NCBI RefSeq assembly: GCF_000214705.1
Contig: NC_015573.1
Location: 2,549,001 to 2,613,000, forward strand
Direction: 5' to 3'
Source of the DNA: Desulfofundulus kuznetsovii DSM 6115
Lineage (GTDB): Bacteria; Bacillota; Desulfotomaculia; Desulfotomaculales; Desulfovirgulaceae
DNA: 64,000 nucleotides
Shown here piece after piece: positions 8,644 to 15,566 of the stretch. The first letter of the stretch is position 1; every line of letters begins with the position of its first letter. The notes under the pieces were generated by a model. That model made no database searches and had not been told where the DNA came from. It saw only the letters and a program-made list of their open reading frames with translations. Both the position numbers and the translations under genes were made by a program.

Positions 8644-9282
8644 GTGACCATGATAACTGCGAGTGCCAAAATAACCGAAATAAAACAATTAACCACACCC
8701 CAGGGCATGGTATTCATTGAGGGGCCTGTCAGCAAGGAGTACCTGGCCAGCCTTACTATGAACGAGAGGCTGCGCAATTTCCGCAGCCCCGCACGGCAGA
8801 AAGAGGCTTTAATGATTGCCGCGGCCGACCCGGAAGGACTGGTATATATTGCCCGGTACGGGCATGAAATCATAGGCTATGTGCTATTTCACAGACCCAG
8901 CGAATATACCCGGTGGAGCAGGCATCCCCGCCTGCTGGAACTGGGCGCCATTGAAGTCAGCCGGAGCTGGCAGAGGCTTGGAATAGCGAAAGAGTTGCTA
9001 AAACAGGCCTTTAAGAACGAGATGCTGGAGGATTACGTGGTCATCACCACCGAATTTTACTGGCACTGGGATCTGGAAGGAAGCGGGCTGGACGCCTTTG
9101 GCTACCAGCGCATGTTGACCCGGCTTTTCGGAAGTGCAGGTTTTAAAAGACGGGGAACGGATGATCCGGAAATTTTGGAACATCCGGCAAACATGTTGAT
9201 GGTGCGCTTCGGCAAGAGGATAAGCAAAACGCATGTTAAGGCTTTTGAAGATCTCACCTATCAAAACTCGCTGGTTGATTAG
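8644..9282 (+). CDS. acuA: AcuA-type protein lysine acetyltransferase (GNAT)
   Basis: A 212-residue protein resembling Bacillus AcuA along its length from what I recall of that family: FIEGPVSKEYLA near the N-terminus, ELGAIEVSRSWQRLG for acetyl-CoA binding, then the diagnostic VVITTEFYWHWDLEG and DDPEILEHPANMLMVR. In Bacillus, AcuA acetylates and switches off acetyl-CoA synthetase, and AcuC reverses this. Neither acuB, acuC nor an acetyl-CoA synthetase gene is nearby, so the gene stands alone. An inverted repeat CTTACC-N6-GGTAAG lies at 8604-8621, just ahead of the start. Confidence 0.8.
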   Translation: MTMITASAKITEIKQLTTPQGMVFIEGPVSKEYLASLTMNERLRNFRSPARQKEALMIAAADPEGLVYIARYGHEIIGYVLFHRPSEYTRWSRHPRLLELGAIEVSRSWQRLGIAKELLKQAFKNEMLEDYVVITTEFYWHWDLEGSGLDAFGYQRMLTRLFGSAGFKRRGTDDPEILEHPANMLMVRFGKRISKTHVKAFEDLTYQNSLVD

Positions 9283-9384
9283 GCTTTGGTTACGGAAAGG
9301 ACCATTTTTTGCCCTGAGGTGGCAGGCCGAAATGGCGGAAATAATGACTGGCCAGAGGGCCGGAAACACGGTAGGTGACTATCT

Positions 9385-9747
9385 ATGCCTGTGCCCGTAG
9401 ATAAACGTGTTAAAGCAATTGTTCTAATGTACGCAGACGCTCTCAAAAATAAAGATGTACCTGTTAAAGCGGTCATCCTGTTCGGCTCCCATGCCATTGG
9501 TTCTCATGCAAGAGGGGACAGCACCCCGAACACGGATATTGATGTTCTTGTAATTACGGAAAGGCTTGATAAAAAGATCCGCGATACAATTAAAGATGAA
9601 GCTCATCGAATCAGCCTGAAAGAGAATGTTCCGGTAACTGCCCTGGCGTGCGATATGCAAGAATTTCAGTCCCCCTCGTTCCAAGCTGAGCCCCTCTACC
9701 GCGAGATTACCCGGAAAGGAATAATTTTTCACAGGGAGACGTGGTAG
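9385..9747 (+). CDS. Minimal nucleotidyltransferase (MNT-like), no HEPN partner
   Basis: A 120-residue protein of the Pol-beta/NTP transferase superfamily. The helical turn motif LFGSHAIGSHARG is followed by TDIDVLVI, giving the GS...DxD metal-binding pattern. Such proteins transfer AMP or other nucleotides to proteins or RNA; MntA antitoxins of this size AMPylate their HEPN toxin. No HEPN-like frame exists on either side, so this is a solitary copy, either an orphan or one acting on a distant target. No clear Shine-Dalgarno is seen. Confidence 0.65.
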   Translation: MPVPVDKRVKAIVLMYADALKNKDVPVKAVILFGSHAIGSHARGDSTPNTDIDVLVITERLDKKIRDTIKDEAHRISLKENVPVTALACDMQEFQSPSFQAEPLYREITRKGIIFHRETW

Positions 9748-9767
9748 ACACTTTTATATATTTTTTG

Positions 9768-9796
9768 TTGACAGGGGAAAGGGTATGATGTATACT
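9768..9796 (+). promoter_or_regulatory. Near-consensus sigmaA promoter of the small RNA
   Basis: TTGACA (9768-9773), a 17-bp spacer and TATACT (9791-9796). This is the best match to the sigmaA consensus in the window. It does not lead into an open reading frame; a terminator follows about 80 bp later. Confidence 0.75.
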
Positions 9797-9799
9797 TAA

Positions 9800-9817
9800 A
9801 AGTGAAAGTTTTCACAA
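9800..9817. promoter_or_regulatory. Rex-like operator over the transcription start
   Basis: AAGTGAAAGTTTTCACAA matches the redox repressor Rex pattern TTGTGAA-N4-TTCACAA except for the two outermost left bases. It covers the expected +1 site, the usual place for a repressor. As RNA, the same bases could form a short 5' hairpin. Confidence 0.5.
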
Positions 9818-9875
9818 CTGTAAACCGCCTCTCCTTTCCCCATCAAAAGCCCCTAGCAATAGGGGTACTTTTTTT
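9802..9875 (+). ncRNA. Candidate Rex-regulated small RNA with C-rich linker
   Basis: Predicted about 74-nt transcript between a strong promoter and a strong terminator, with no coding potential. It has three parts: a possible 5' hairpin (GTGAA/TTCAC), a single-stranded pyrimidine stretch CCGCCTCTCCTTTCCCC (9825-9841), and the terminator stem. C-rich unpaired segments that bind Shine-Dalgarno sequences are the hallmark of RoxS/RsaE-type RNAs, and RoxS of Bacillus is repressed by Rex. Homology is not claimed; the resemblance is in design. CCTTTCCCC also pairs with GGGGAAAGG at 9774-9782 inside the promoter. Confidence 0.5.
9850..9875 (+). terminator. Rho-independent terminator of the small RNA
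   Basis: CCCCTA and TAGGGG form a perfect 6-bp stem closed by a stable GCAA tetraloop. After TAC comes a run of seven T. Confidence 0.85.
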
Positions 9876-10034
9876 GAGCTAGAGAAGCACATACATTTTA
9901 GCATCCTGAAAGGTCGCATGTACTTCCGGCCGCACTCTTTTAAAACGGCTCAAAAAGGCGGGATCTCAAACTGGTTGCCTTTCCCGGGATGGCAAGGTAT
10001 AGTTTTTATAAAAAAGATAAGGGAGGGACAAGCC

Positions 10035-10562
10035 ATGGGCATTTATGAATTCGAAGGCCATAAGCCGCAGTTGGGGGAAGATGTTTTTATTGCCCCGGGA
10101 GCCAGGATCGTTGGCCGGGTGGAAATCGGCCGGGGTAGCAGCGTTTGGTTTAACACGGTGATCCGGGGGGATGTGGATGAGGTAACAATAGGTGAGGAGA
10201 CAAACATTCAGGACGGGTGCCTGTTGCATGAAGATCCCGGCTACCCCTTGAAAATCGGAAACCGGGTTACGGTTGGCCACGGAGCCGTTCTCCACGGATG
10301 TACCGTTGAAGACGGCTCACTTATTGGCATGGGAGCCATCGTCCTCAACGGAGCCCGCGTCGGCAAAGGAGCCGTGGTGGGGGCCGGGGCCCTGGTGGTG
10401 GAGGGACAGGAAATCCCCCCCGGGCACCTGGCCCTGGGTTCCCCGGCCCGGGTGGTCCGGCAGCTTTCAGCACAGGAAACGGAAAAGTTCCAAAAACTGG
10501 CCGTCCGTTATCGACAGCGGGCACAGCAATACCGGTCTGCCATGTTTCCCCCTTCCCTTTAG
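10035..10562 (+). CDS. Gamma-class carbonic anhydrase-like hexapeptide-repeat protein
   Basis: A 175-residue left-handed beta-helix protein with many hexapeptide repeats (GARIVGRVEIGRGSSVW, IGEETNIQDG). The zinc-ligand histidines of the gamma carbonic anhydrase family are present in LLHEDPG and VGHGAVLHGC. The open frame starts at 9918, but the ATG at 10035 follows GGGAGGG with correct spacing and matches the family N-terminus. Such proteins hydrate CO2 or act as ferripyochelin-binding-type trimers; enzyme activity cannot be told from sequence alone. It is a single gene between the small RNA and the agr-like operon. Confidence 0.85.
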   Translation: MGIYEFEGHKPQLGEDVFIAPGARIVGRVEIGRGSSVWFNTVIRGDVDEVTIGEETNIQDGCLLHEDPGYPLKIGNRVTVGHGAVLHGCTVEDGSLIGMGAIVLNGARVGKGAVVGAGALVVEGQEIPPGHLALGSPARVVRQLSAQETEKFQKLAVRYRQRAQQYRSAMFPPSL

Positions 10563-10610
10563 GGCAAGGCCCCGGCAAGGGATTTCCTGATTTCCACGAA
10601 AAATGGAAGA

Positions 10611-10682
10611 CAGAAAAAATTTCTGTAGAAAATTAGAAAATTTTTCTGTTAAAAAGAAGGAGATTTTTTGTTTCTGCAGAAA
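10611..10682. promoter_or_regulatory. Three TTTCTG-centred repeats upstream of the agr-like operon
   Basis: TTTCTGTAGAAA (10620-10631), TTTCTGTTAAAA (10643-10654) and the perfect palindrome TTTCTGCAGAAA (10671-10682), with CAGAAA also at 10611. The first two are 23 bp apart, about two helical turns, as in direct repeats bound by LytTR regulators. Candidate operators only. Confidence 0.35.
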
Positions 10683-10801
10683 TATGTGCCAAAGAATGGC
10701 TTTTAATGGAAGCCCTTGCACCAGGGACGGGGAAGTTGCATGATGGGTGGCTGAAACCCGTGATGAGTATTATACCGACAATCTTAAATGGAGAGACAAC
10801 A

Positions 10802-11308
10802 ATGGATAAAATGCCTTTGCTGGCTTTAATTTTTCAGTCTATTCCGGAGAGTATCATCATCCTGACTTTGGGGTTAACCCTCATGGGCATAGAACTCAAA
10901 TGGCAGCGGATTATTCCGGCAGCTGTACTTTCTTCACTGAGTTCTTACTTCGTGCGAGAACTACCTATACCTTACGGAGTGCATACTTTGATCGGGCTCT
11001 TGGTGATTACAATACTTGTAATCTTCTTTTTTAAGGCTCCCTTTCACTTAGCTGCTTGTGTAGCACTAATTGGTATAGTTAGTCTGATAGTTGTTGAAGT
11101 AACTATCTTGACGGTAATAATAATGCTTTCAGGGAAGACTGTAACCCAAATCTGGCAATCCCAATCTTTGCGTATTTTAATGGCCCTACCGGAGCTGATA
11201 GTATTGACCTTAATTACATGGTGGTGTGTGAAAAAAAGATTTTCCTTAAGACCTACAAAATCCTCCCAGAAGGGAAAACCAGAAGGAAAAAGATTATTAG
11301 GGGATTGA
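10802..11308 (+). CDS. Polytopic membrane protein, putative receptor part of an agr-like system
   Basis: A 168-residue, extremely hydrophobic protein with about five membrane spans and a basic C-terminal tail (KKRFSLRPTKSSQKG). The frame opens at 10706, but the ATG at 10802 has GGAGAG 6 nt upstream and is preferred. It ends 7 nt before the kinase gene. Full AgrC receptors carry six or seven spans fused to the kinase; here most spans sit in this separate protein and the kinase keeps two. GC content is about 35-40% by hand count of 60-base lines, against about 67% in the kinase domain downstream, which suggests a different origin. No sequence motif names it. Confidence 0.6.
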   Translation: MDKMPLLALIFQSIPESIIILTLGLTLMGIELKWQRIIPAAVLSSLSSYFVRELPIPYGVHTLIGLLVITILVIFFFKAPFHLAACVALIGIVSLIVVEVTILTVIIMLSGKTVTQIWQSQSLRILMALPELIVLTLITWWCVKKRFSLRPTKSSQKGKPEGKRLLGD

Positions 11309-11315
11309 GCAAAGA

Positions 11316-12155
11316 ATGGTTTTTTCGTCTCCAAATTACTTGATATCAATTTTGAGTTTGGGCCAGGTCTTGATCATTGCAATTTTTACCCAATATCTGG
11401 CTGTAGCTGGCATTCCAATTCCCCTGGGCTGGATGTTTATTGTAGATATGGTGGTCGTAGGCAACACCGCTTTAAGTTTAGTCTTGATGCGCAAGCTCAT
11501 GGTGCAGGAAGAACAGGCCAACCTGATCCGGCAACAGGCCAAACATATCCAGGACCTGGAGGAAATGATCCGCAACATCCGGGCCCAGCGCCACGACTTC
11601 ATCAGCCACCTGCAGGCCGTGTACGGCATGCTGCAGATGGGCAAGCTGGAAAGCGCCCGGGAGTACCTGGCCGAGGTGACGGGGGACATCCGCATCCTCA
11701 CCCAGACCCTGAAGCTGAAATCACCCGAGGTGGCAGCCCTGGTCCAGCAAAAGGCGGCCCTGGCAGCCAGCCGCAACATCAGCTTCGGCCTGGTCATTGA
11801 AACCGACCTGAGCAAGGTGACCGTACGCCCCCACAACCTGAACCGGATACTGGGCAACCTGCTGGACAACGCCATGGATGCGGTGGCGTTTTTGGCGACC
11901 AGGGACCGTTATATCAGGCTGGAAATAAACGAGGACGAGGAGAACTACATCATCTCGGTGGGCAATTCCGGCCCCGGCATCAGGGAGGACCTGATGGAAA
12001 AGATCTTTGAACCGGGATTCTCCACCAAGGGGGAAAACCGGGGCCTGGGGCTGGCCATTGTACGGGGGATAGTGGAACAGCACGGTGGGCAGGTGCGGCT
12101 AACCTCCCCGCCCACCATCTTTACGGTAACCCTACCCAAGGCAGGTGGAGAGTGA
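11316..12155 (+). CDS. AgrC/Spo0B-type sensor kinase with two N-terminal membrane spans
   Basis: A 279-residue protein. Two hydrophobic segments (about 9-30 and 36-58) lead into a coiled coil, then the phosphoacceptor region RAQRHDFISHLQAVYGML, which is the RHDF signature of AgrC/CitA/Spo0B-like kinases. An HATPase domain follows (ILGNLLDNAMDAV, GNSGPGIREDLMEKIFEPG, RGLGLAIVRG). It overlaps agrB at its stop codon. It should sense the peptide made by the two following genes, together with the membrane protein upstream. No AgrA/LytTR regulator is encoded nearby. GC content jumps from about 40-50% to 67% near 11500, at the boundary between membrane and kinase parts. Confidence 0.8.
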   Translation: MVFSSPNYLISILSLGQVLIIAIFTQYLAVAGIPIPLGWMFIVDMVVVGNTALSLVLMRKLMVQEEQANLIRQQAKHIQDLEEMIRNIRAQRHDFISHLQAVYGMLQMGKLESAREYLAEVTGDIRILTQTLKLKSPEVAALVQQKAALAASRNISFGLVIETDLSKVTVRPHNLNRILGNLLDNAMDAVAFLATRDRYIRLEINEDEENYIISVGNSGPGIREDLMEKIFEPGFSTKGENRGLGLAIVRGIVEQHGGQVRLTSPPTIFTVTLPKAGGE

Positions 12156-12802
12156 TGATCCACAACCTGGCCCAGAGAATCGCCTCCTGGCTGGGCAAAG
12201 AACTGCAGCAGGAGGAGCGGGCGGCGGTGATGGCCTACGGCCTGGAACTCCTCCTGGGCGCAGGGGTGAAAGTGGTATGCTTTGTAACGATACCGCTGCT
12301 TTTGGGCATTTTCCCCCAGGTGATGGCGGTCCTGCTGGCCAGTGTGGTTTTCCGCCTGGCGGCCGGGGGGGCCCACTGCACCGCCTATTACCGCTGCCTG
12401 ATTGGCTCCCTAACCACCTTCACAGGCCTGGGCTTTCTGGCCCGCTGGCTCTCGGAAACGGACATTCCCGCCCAGGGTATGGCTCTGGCCGCGGCCCTTT
12501 TCGCCGTTATAGTGGCCCTGTTCCGGGCGCCGGCGGACACCCCGGCCAAGCCAATCACCCGGGAGGGCCACCGCCGGGCGCTGAAAATAATTTCTCTGAT
12601 GGTGCCCCTCTGCTACATAGCAGTTACCTGGTTCGTTCCCCTGCGGGGGGACCTGGTGGCCGCCAGCGCCCTGGGCCTGGCCTTTCAATCCTTTACCGTA
12701 ACTCCGGCCGGCTACCGCTTTATAGAATGGCTGGACGTTTTCCTGGGCCGGCTGCACTCTATACTCATCCCCGGCAAAGGAGGTGTAAAGAATGCGGTTT
12801 AA
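12155..12802 (+). CDS. agrB: AgrB-family autoinducer-processing membrane endopeptidase
   Basis: About 215 residues with several membrane spans. The catalytic pair of AgrB is visible in LAAGGAHCTAYYRCL: the His and the Cys seven residues later have the spacing of His77 and Cys84 of the Staphylococcus enzyme. AgrB cuts the C-terminal tail from the AgrD propeptide and closes the lactone or thiolactone ring. The ATG at 12155 overlaps the kinase stop; a GTG at 12152 is the alternative. The last 11 nt overlap the propeptide gene, so the two are translationally coupled. Confidence 0.9.
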   Translation: MIHNLAQRIASWLGKELQQEERAAVMAYGLELLLGAGVKVVCFVTIPLLLGIFPQVMAVLLASVVFRLAAGGAHCTAYYRCLIGSLTTFTGLGFLARWLSETDIPAQGMALAAALFAVIVALFRAPADTPAKPITREGHRRALKIISLMVPLCYIAVTWFVPLRGDLVAASALGLAFQSFTVTPAGYRFIEWLDVFLGRLHSILIPGKGGVKNAV

Positions 12803-12920
12803 GCACTGGTTTTTAGGGCTTGTCGCCACCGTGGCTATGGTGGTGGCCGCCACGGGCATTTATCCGGCCAGCTGGGGCTTATGGTACCAGCCGGAGGTGC
12901 CCGAAGAACTGCGTAAGTAA
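12792..12920 (+). CDS. agrD: AgrD-like cyclic autoinducer propeptide without cysteine
   Basis: A 42-residue propeptide with a near-perfect AAAGGAGGTG ribosome site. It has an amphipathic or hydrophobic leader (residues 1-21), a core YPASWGLW (24-31) and the typical acidic tail YQPEVPEELRK (32-42). In Listeria AgrD the ring CFMFV is followed by YEPKSP; by that alignment the ring here is SWGLW, with Ser27 in place of Cys. There is no cysteine anywhere in the peptide, so the product would be a serine lactone, as known for the Staphylococcus intermedius signal. The gene overlaps agrB by 11 nt and is last in the operon. Confidence 0.8.
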   Translation: MRFKHWFLGLVATVAMVVAATGIYPASWGLWYQPEVPEELRK

Positions 12921-13048
12921 GGTCAAGCAAAAGCCAGGTATAAGCTAGAGAGAAAAAGCTACTGCTGGAGCGCCAGCGGTGGTCATTCTGAACATAACTC
13001 CTTAACTGCCAGCTCATACATAACTCCTGTTCGATAGCAAAAACACAA

Positions 13049-13070
13049 CGGGCGATAAGCCCGCTTTTTT
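13049..13070 (+). terminator. Terminator of the agr-like operon
   Basis: CGGGC (13049-13053) and GCCCG (13059-13063) flank a GATAA loop, followed by C and six T. Confidence 0.75.
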
Positions 13071-13072
13071 CT

Positions 13073-14635
13073 TTACACCCCCACCACGGCCACCTCGTCC
13101 CGGTCCAGGCGCCGGCGCAGTTCCCTGGCCAGCAGGGCCAGGGCGCGGTCTTCCCCGGCAGCCCTTTCAATCTGGCGCAAAAGGTCGATTTCCCGGCGCA
13201 GGATGGAAAAGATGTCCCCTTCCTGAAGGTTGGTCATGCCCAAAAGCTGGTCAAAGGTGGCTCCCTGGTACCAGGCCGCGGCCAGGGCGGCGGGAAGGGG
13301 CGACCAGACACAAAAGTGCTCCGGTACGCCGCTCCCGAGTAAAAAACGGCGCAATTCTTCCACCCTTTCCAGGGAAAAGGGAGGTGGAATCACCTGTTCA
13401 TCCCGCCCGGGCTGGTAGTCCACCCCGGCCAGGATGGCAGCCGCCTCGACAGGAGGGGACTCCAGGATAATACCGGAGAAAACCAGTTCGGTAACCAGTA
13501 TTTCCTGCACGTGCACGTAAAGGGCAAATTTCCCCCGGGGTAAAAGCTCCCGGCCCTGCACATACCCCAGTTTTTCCAGCAGGCTCCACACATTCTCAAA
13601 CTCCCGCACATAATCCCGGGAGTGTTTGTCCAGCTGCTTCAACCGCTTGTGCAGCAGGTGGACCCTTTCCTCCAGCCGGCGTATCTTCCTTGATGCTTCG
13701 AGACAAATCTTATAGCGGCATTTTTTGCGGGCCTTTTGCAATAAAAGCTGAACTTCCTGCCGGCGCTGTCTTATGTCGGAGCGATTGCGGTGCTTGCTTT
13801 TTTTAAGCTGGTTCAGCTCTTTGCGCAGCTTGACCCGGTAAAGCTCGCAGCAGTCCCGGCCCCGGTCGGGGCAAAAACACCGGGCCAGTTCCGCCGCCTT
13901 TTCTTCCAGCTTCTGCACCTCCCGGCGGAGCTGCCGGCTCTCCTTATTGCTCTGGTAGACGGATAAATTTTTTTCCAGCAGGCGGCGAATTTCCGCATCG
14001 GTTTTCCAGTGCAAAAGGCTTAAAACCGTATTGGGCGAGATGGTAAGCCTGCCCCGGACCGGTTCCACCTCGTCCTCCCGGTAAAAGCCGGTTTGCTCGG
14101 GGAAACGCTCGTCGATGCGCACGAAAACCCGCCCCACCTCATCATACCCGCGCCGGCCCGCCCGGCCGGCCATCTGGAAAAATTCCCGGTTTAAAAGGGG
14201 GCGGAACTCCTGGCCGTCCCACTTGCGGCAGGCGTCAAAAACCGTACTGGCGGCGGGAAAGTTAACCCCCACGGCAAAGGTTTCCGTGCAAAAAAGGACA
14301 TAAACCAGCCGGGATTCATACAGCCTTTCCACCAGATCCTTGAGCAGCGGCGACAGGCCGGCATGGTGATAGCCAATGCCCTGAAGCAGCAAGCGGCGCA
14401 GGTTTTGGCGCCGGGGGCCGAAAAGGCCGGGATTGTTCTCCTCCGCTTCCTGGATCATCCGCCGGACGGTCCGCTTCTCCCCGGAAGTAAGGAAATCCCA
14501 CTCCCGGCCCAGTTCTTCCGCCAGCAACTCGGTCCGTCCACGGCTGAAGGCAAAGTAAAGGGCCGGCAGGTGGTCCTGAATTGCTTCGATCACTTCAACA
14601 CAGGTTGGACTGGAAAATATGGCGGCCAAGGGCAT
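13073..14635 (-). CDS. Ski2-like helicase, C-terminal half (RecA2, winged helix and accessory domains)
   Basis: About 520 residues from the ATG at 14635. It contains the second helicase lobe: LPALYFAFSRG, YHHAGLSPLLK (motif IV region), TETFAVGVNFPA (motif V) and FQMAGRAGRRGYDE (motif VI, arginine finger), then a Cys-bearing charged coiled coil (CFCPDRGRDCC) and a C-terminal helical domain. It lacks Walker A and B, which are in the separate gene 11 bp upstream in another frame. The two halves match one continuous Mtr4/Ski2/Dob10-like RNA helicase. The frame extends to 14812, but that N-terminal sequence is just the antiparallel-frame reading of the upstream gene. Confidence 0.8.
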   Translation of the reverse strand: MPLAAIFSSPTCVEVIEAIQDHLPALYFAFSRGRTELLAEELGREWDFLTSGEKRTVRRMIQEAEENNPGLFGPRRQNLRRLLLQGIGYHHAGLSPLLKDLVERLYESRLVYVLFCTETFAVGVNFPAASTVFDACRKWDGQEFRPLLNREFFQMAGRAGRRGYDEVGRVFVRIDERFPEQTGFYREDEVEPVRGRLTISPNTVLSLLHWKTDAEIRRLLEKNLSVYQSNKESRQLRREVQKLEEKAAELARCFCPDRGRDCCELYRVKLRKELNQLKKSKHRNRSDIRQRRQEVQLLLQKARKKCRYKICLEASRKIRRLEERVHLLHKRLKQLDKHSRDYVREFENVWSLLEKLGYVQGRELLPRGKFALYVHVQEILVTELVFSGIILESPPVEAAAILAGVDYQPGRDEQVIPPPFSLERVEELRRFLLGSGVPEHFCVWSPLPAALAAAWYQGATFDQLLGMTNLQEGDIFSILRREIDLLRQIERAAGEDRALALLARELRRRLDRDEVAVVGV

Positions 14636-14646
14636 ACCACCTATCT

Positions 14647-15420
14647 CTAATAATCTAATTCCTCCCACCCGGCAGCCGTCATCTCGTTCCAGCGGTGACG
14701 GCGCCAGCGGCGAATTTCCTGTCTCTCGGCAATTTCCTCCCGGGCCTCTTCCTCGTCCAGCACATCTCCCCCGGGCGCAATCCAGGAGATTTCCAGGGGA
14801 ACGGCCCGGCACCGTTCTTCAATCACTTTCACCACTTCCCCCCGCACCTCGGCCATCCAGGAGGAAATTTCCTGAATATTGGGTACGGTGGCGGAGAGGC
14901 CCAGAATCTTCATGTGGGGCGGGGCGAAAATGATGCTTTCCTCCCAGGCCGTACCACGCTCCGGGTCGTCCAGATAGTGCATCTCGTCAAAAATGACGTG
15001 GGAGGTGTGCTCCAGTTCCTCGGGATTGGCAAAACACCAGTTGCGAAAGATTTCCGTGGTCATCACCAGCAGGGGAGCCCTCTCGTTAATGGAAAGGTCC
15101 CCCGTAATCAACCCCACCCGCTCCGGGCCGAAAAGCTGCCCGAAGTCCCGGAATTTCTGGTTGGACAGGGCTTTAATGGGCGACGTGTACACCGCTCCCT
15201 TCCCCGCAGCCAATATATGTTCCAGCAGTTTTTCGGCAATCAGGGTTTTACCCGTTCCCGTCGGCGCAGCTACCAGAACGGTATATCCCTCCAACAACGC
15301 GGCAATTGCTTCTTCCTGAAAGCGATCGAGTTTTAACGGTCCCGCAGGTAAAACAATCTTTGACCGGCGGCGCCGTGGCCGGCGTTTACCCCGGACACCG
15401 GTTTCTTTTTTCTGTACCAA
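14647..15420 (-). CDS. Ski2-like helicase, N-terminal half (RecA1 lobe)
   Basis: DEAD/DEAH-type first lobe: FQEEAIAALLEGY (Q-motif region), AAPTGTGKT (Walker A), TSPIKALSNQ (Ia), TGDLSINERAPLLVMTTE (Ib), IFDEMHYLDD (Walker B) and GLSATVPN (III). It stops at 14647 with EELDY and a second in-frame stop soon after. The rest of the helicase continues after 11 bp in a different frame. The frame is open from 15528; the best start is TTG 15420, which follows AAAGGATGG, giving 257 residues, while ATG 15528 would give 293. Either a natural two-subunit helicase, a frameshifted gene, or a sequencing error. Confidence 0.75.
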   Translation of the reverse strand: MVQKKETGVRGKRRPRRRRSKIVLPAGPLKLDRFQEEAIAALLEGYTVLVAAPTGTGKTLIAEKLLEHILAAGKGAVYTSPIKALSNQKFRDFGQLFGPERVGLITGDLSINERAPLLVMTTEIFRNWCFANPEELEHTSHVIFDEMHYLDDPERGTAWEESIIFAPPHMKILGLSATVPNIQEISSWMAEVRGEVVKVIEERCRAVPLEISWIAPGGDVLDEEEAREEIAERQEIRRWRRHRWNEMTAAGWEELDY

Positions 15421-15507
15421 TGTGACTAAACCATCCTTTCTTTTTTGCTTTGCTCTCTCACTATGGCCATTATACACCATGTGCCACGGTAACATAAACG
15501 TTTTAAA

Positions 15508-15536
15508 TTTACTGTTCCCATCATTCACGGTATAAT
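15508..15536 (+). promoter_or_regulatory. Candidate sigmaA promoter for the zinc-ribbon gene
   Basis: TTTACT at 15508-15513, 17 bp, then a consensus TATAAT at 15531-15536, 30 bp before the GTG start at 15567. Confidence 0.6.
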
Positions 15537-15566
15537 AGAAAAAATGTCTGTTAGGAGTGGTATCCC

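Noticed and set aside
14636..14812. N-terminal extension of the second helicase gene
   Set aside because: Arg/Gly/Pro-rich residues come from an alternative frame of the first helicase gene; the ATG at 14635 gives the expected domain start.
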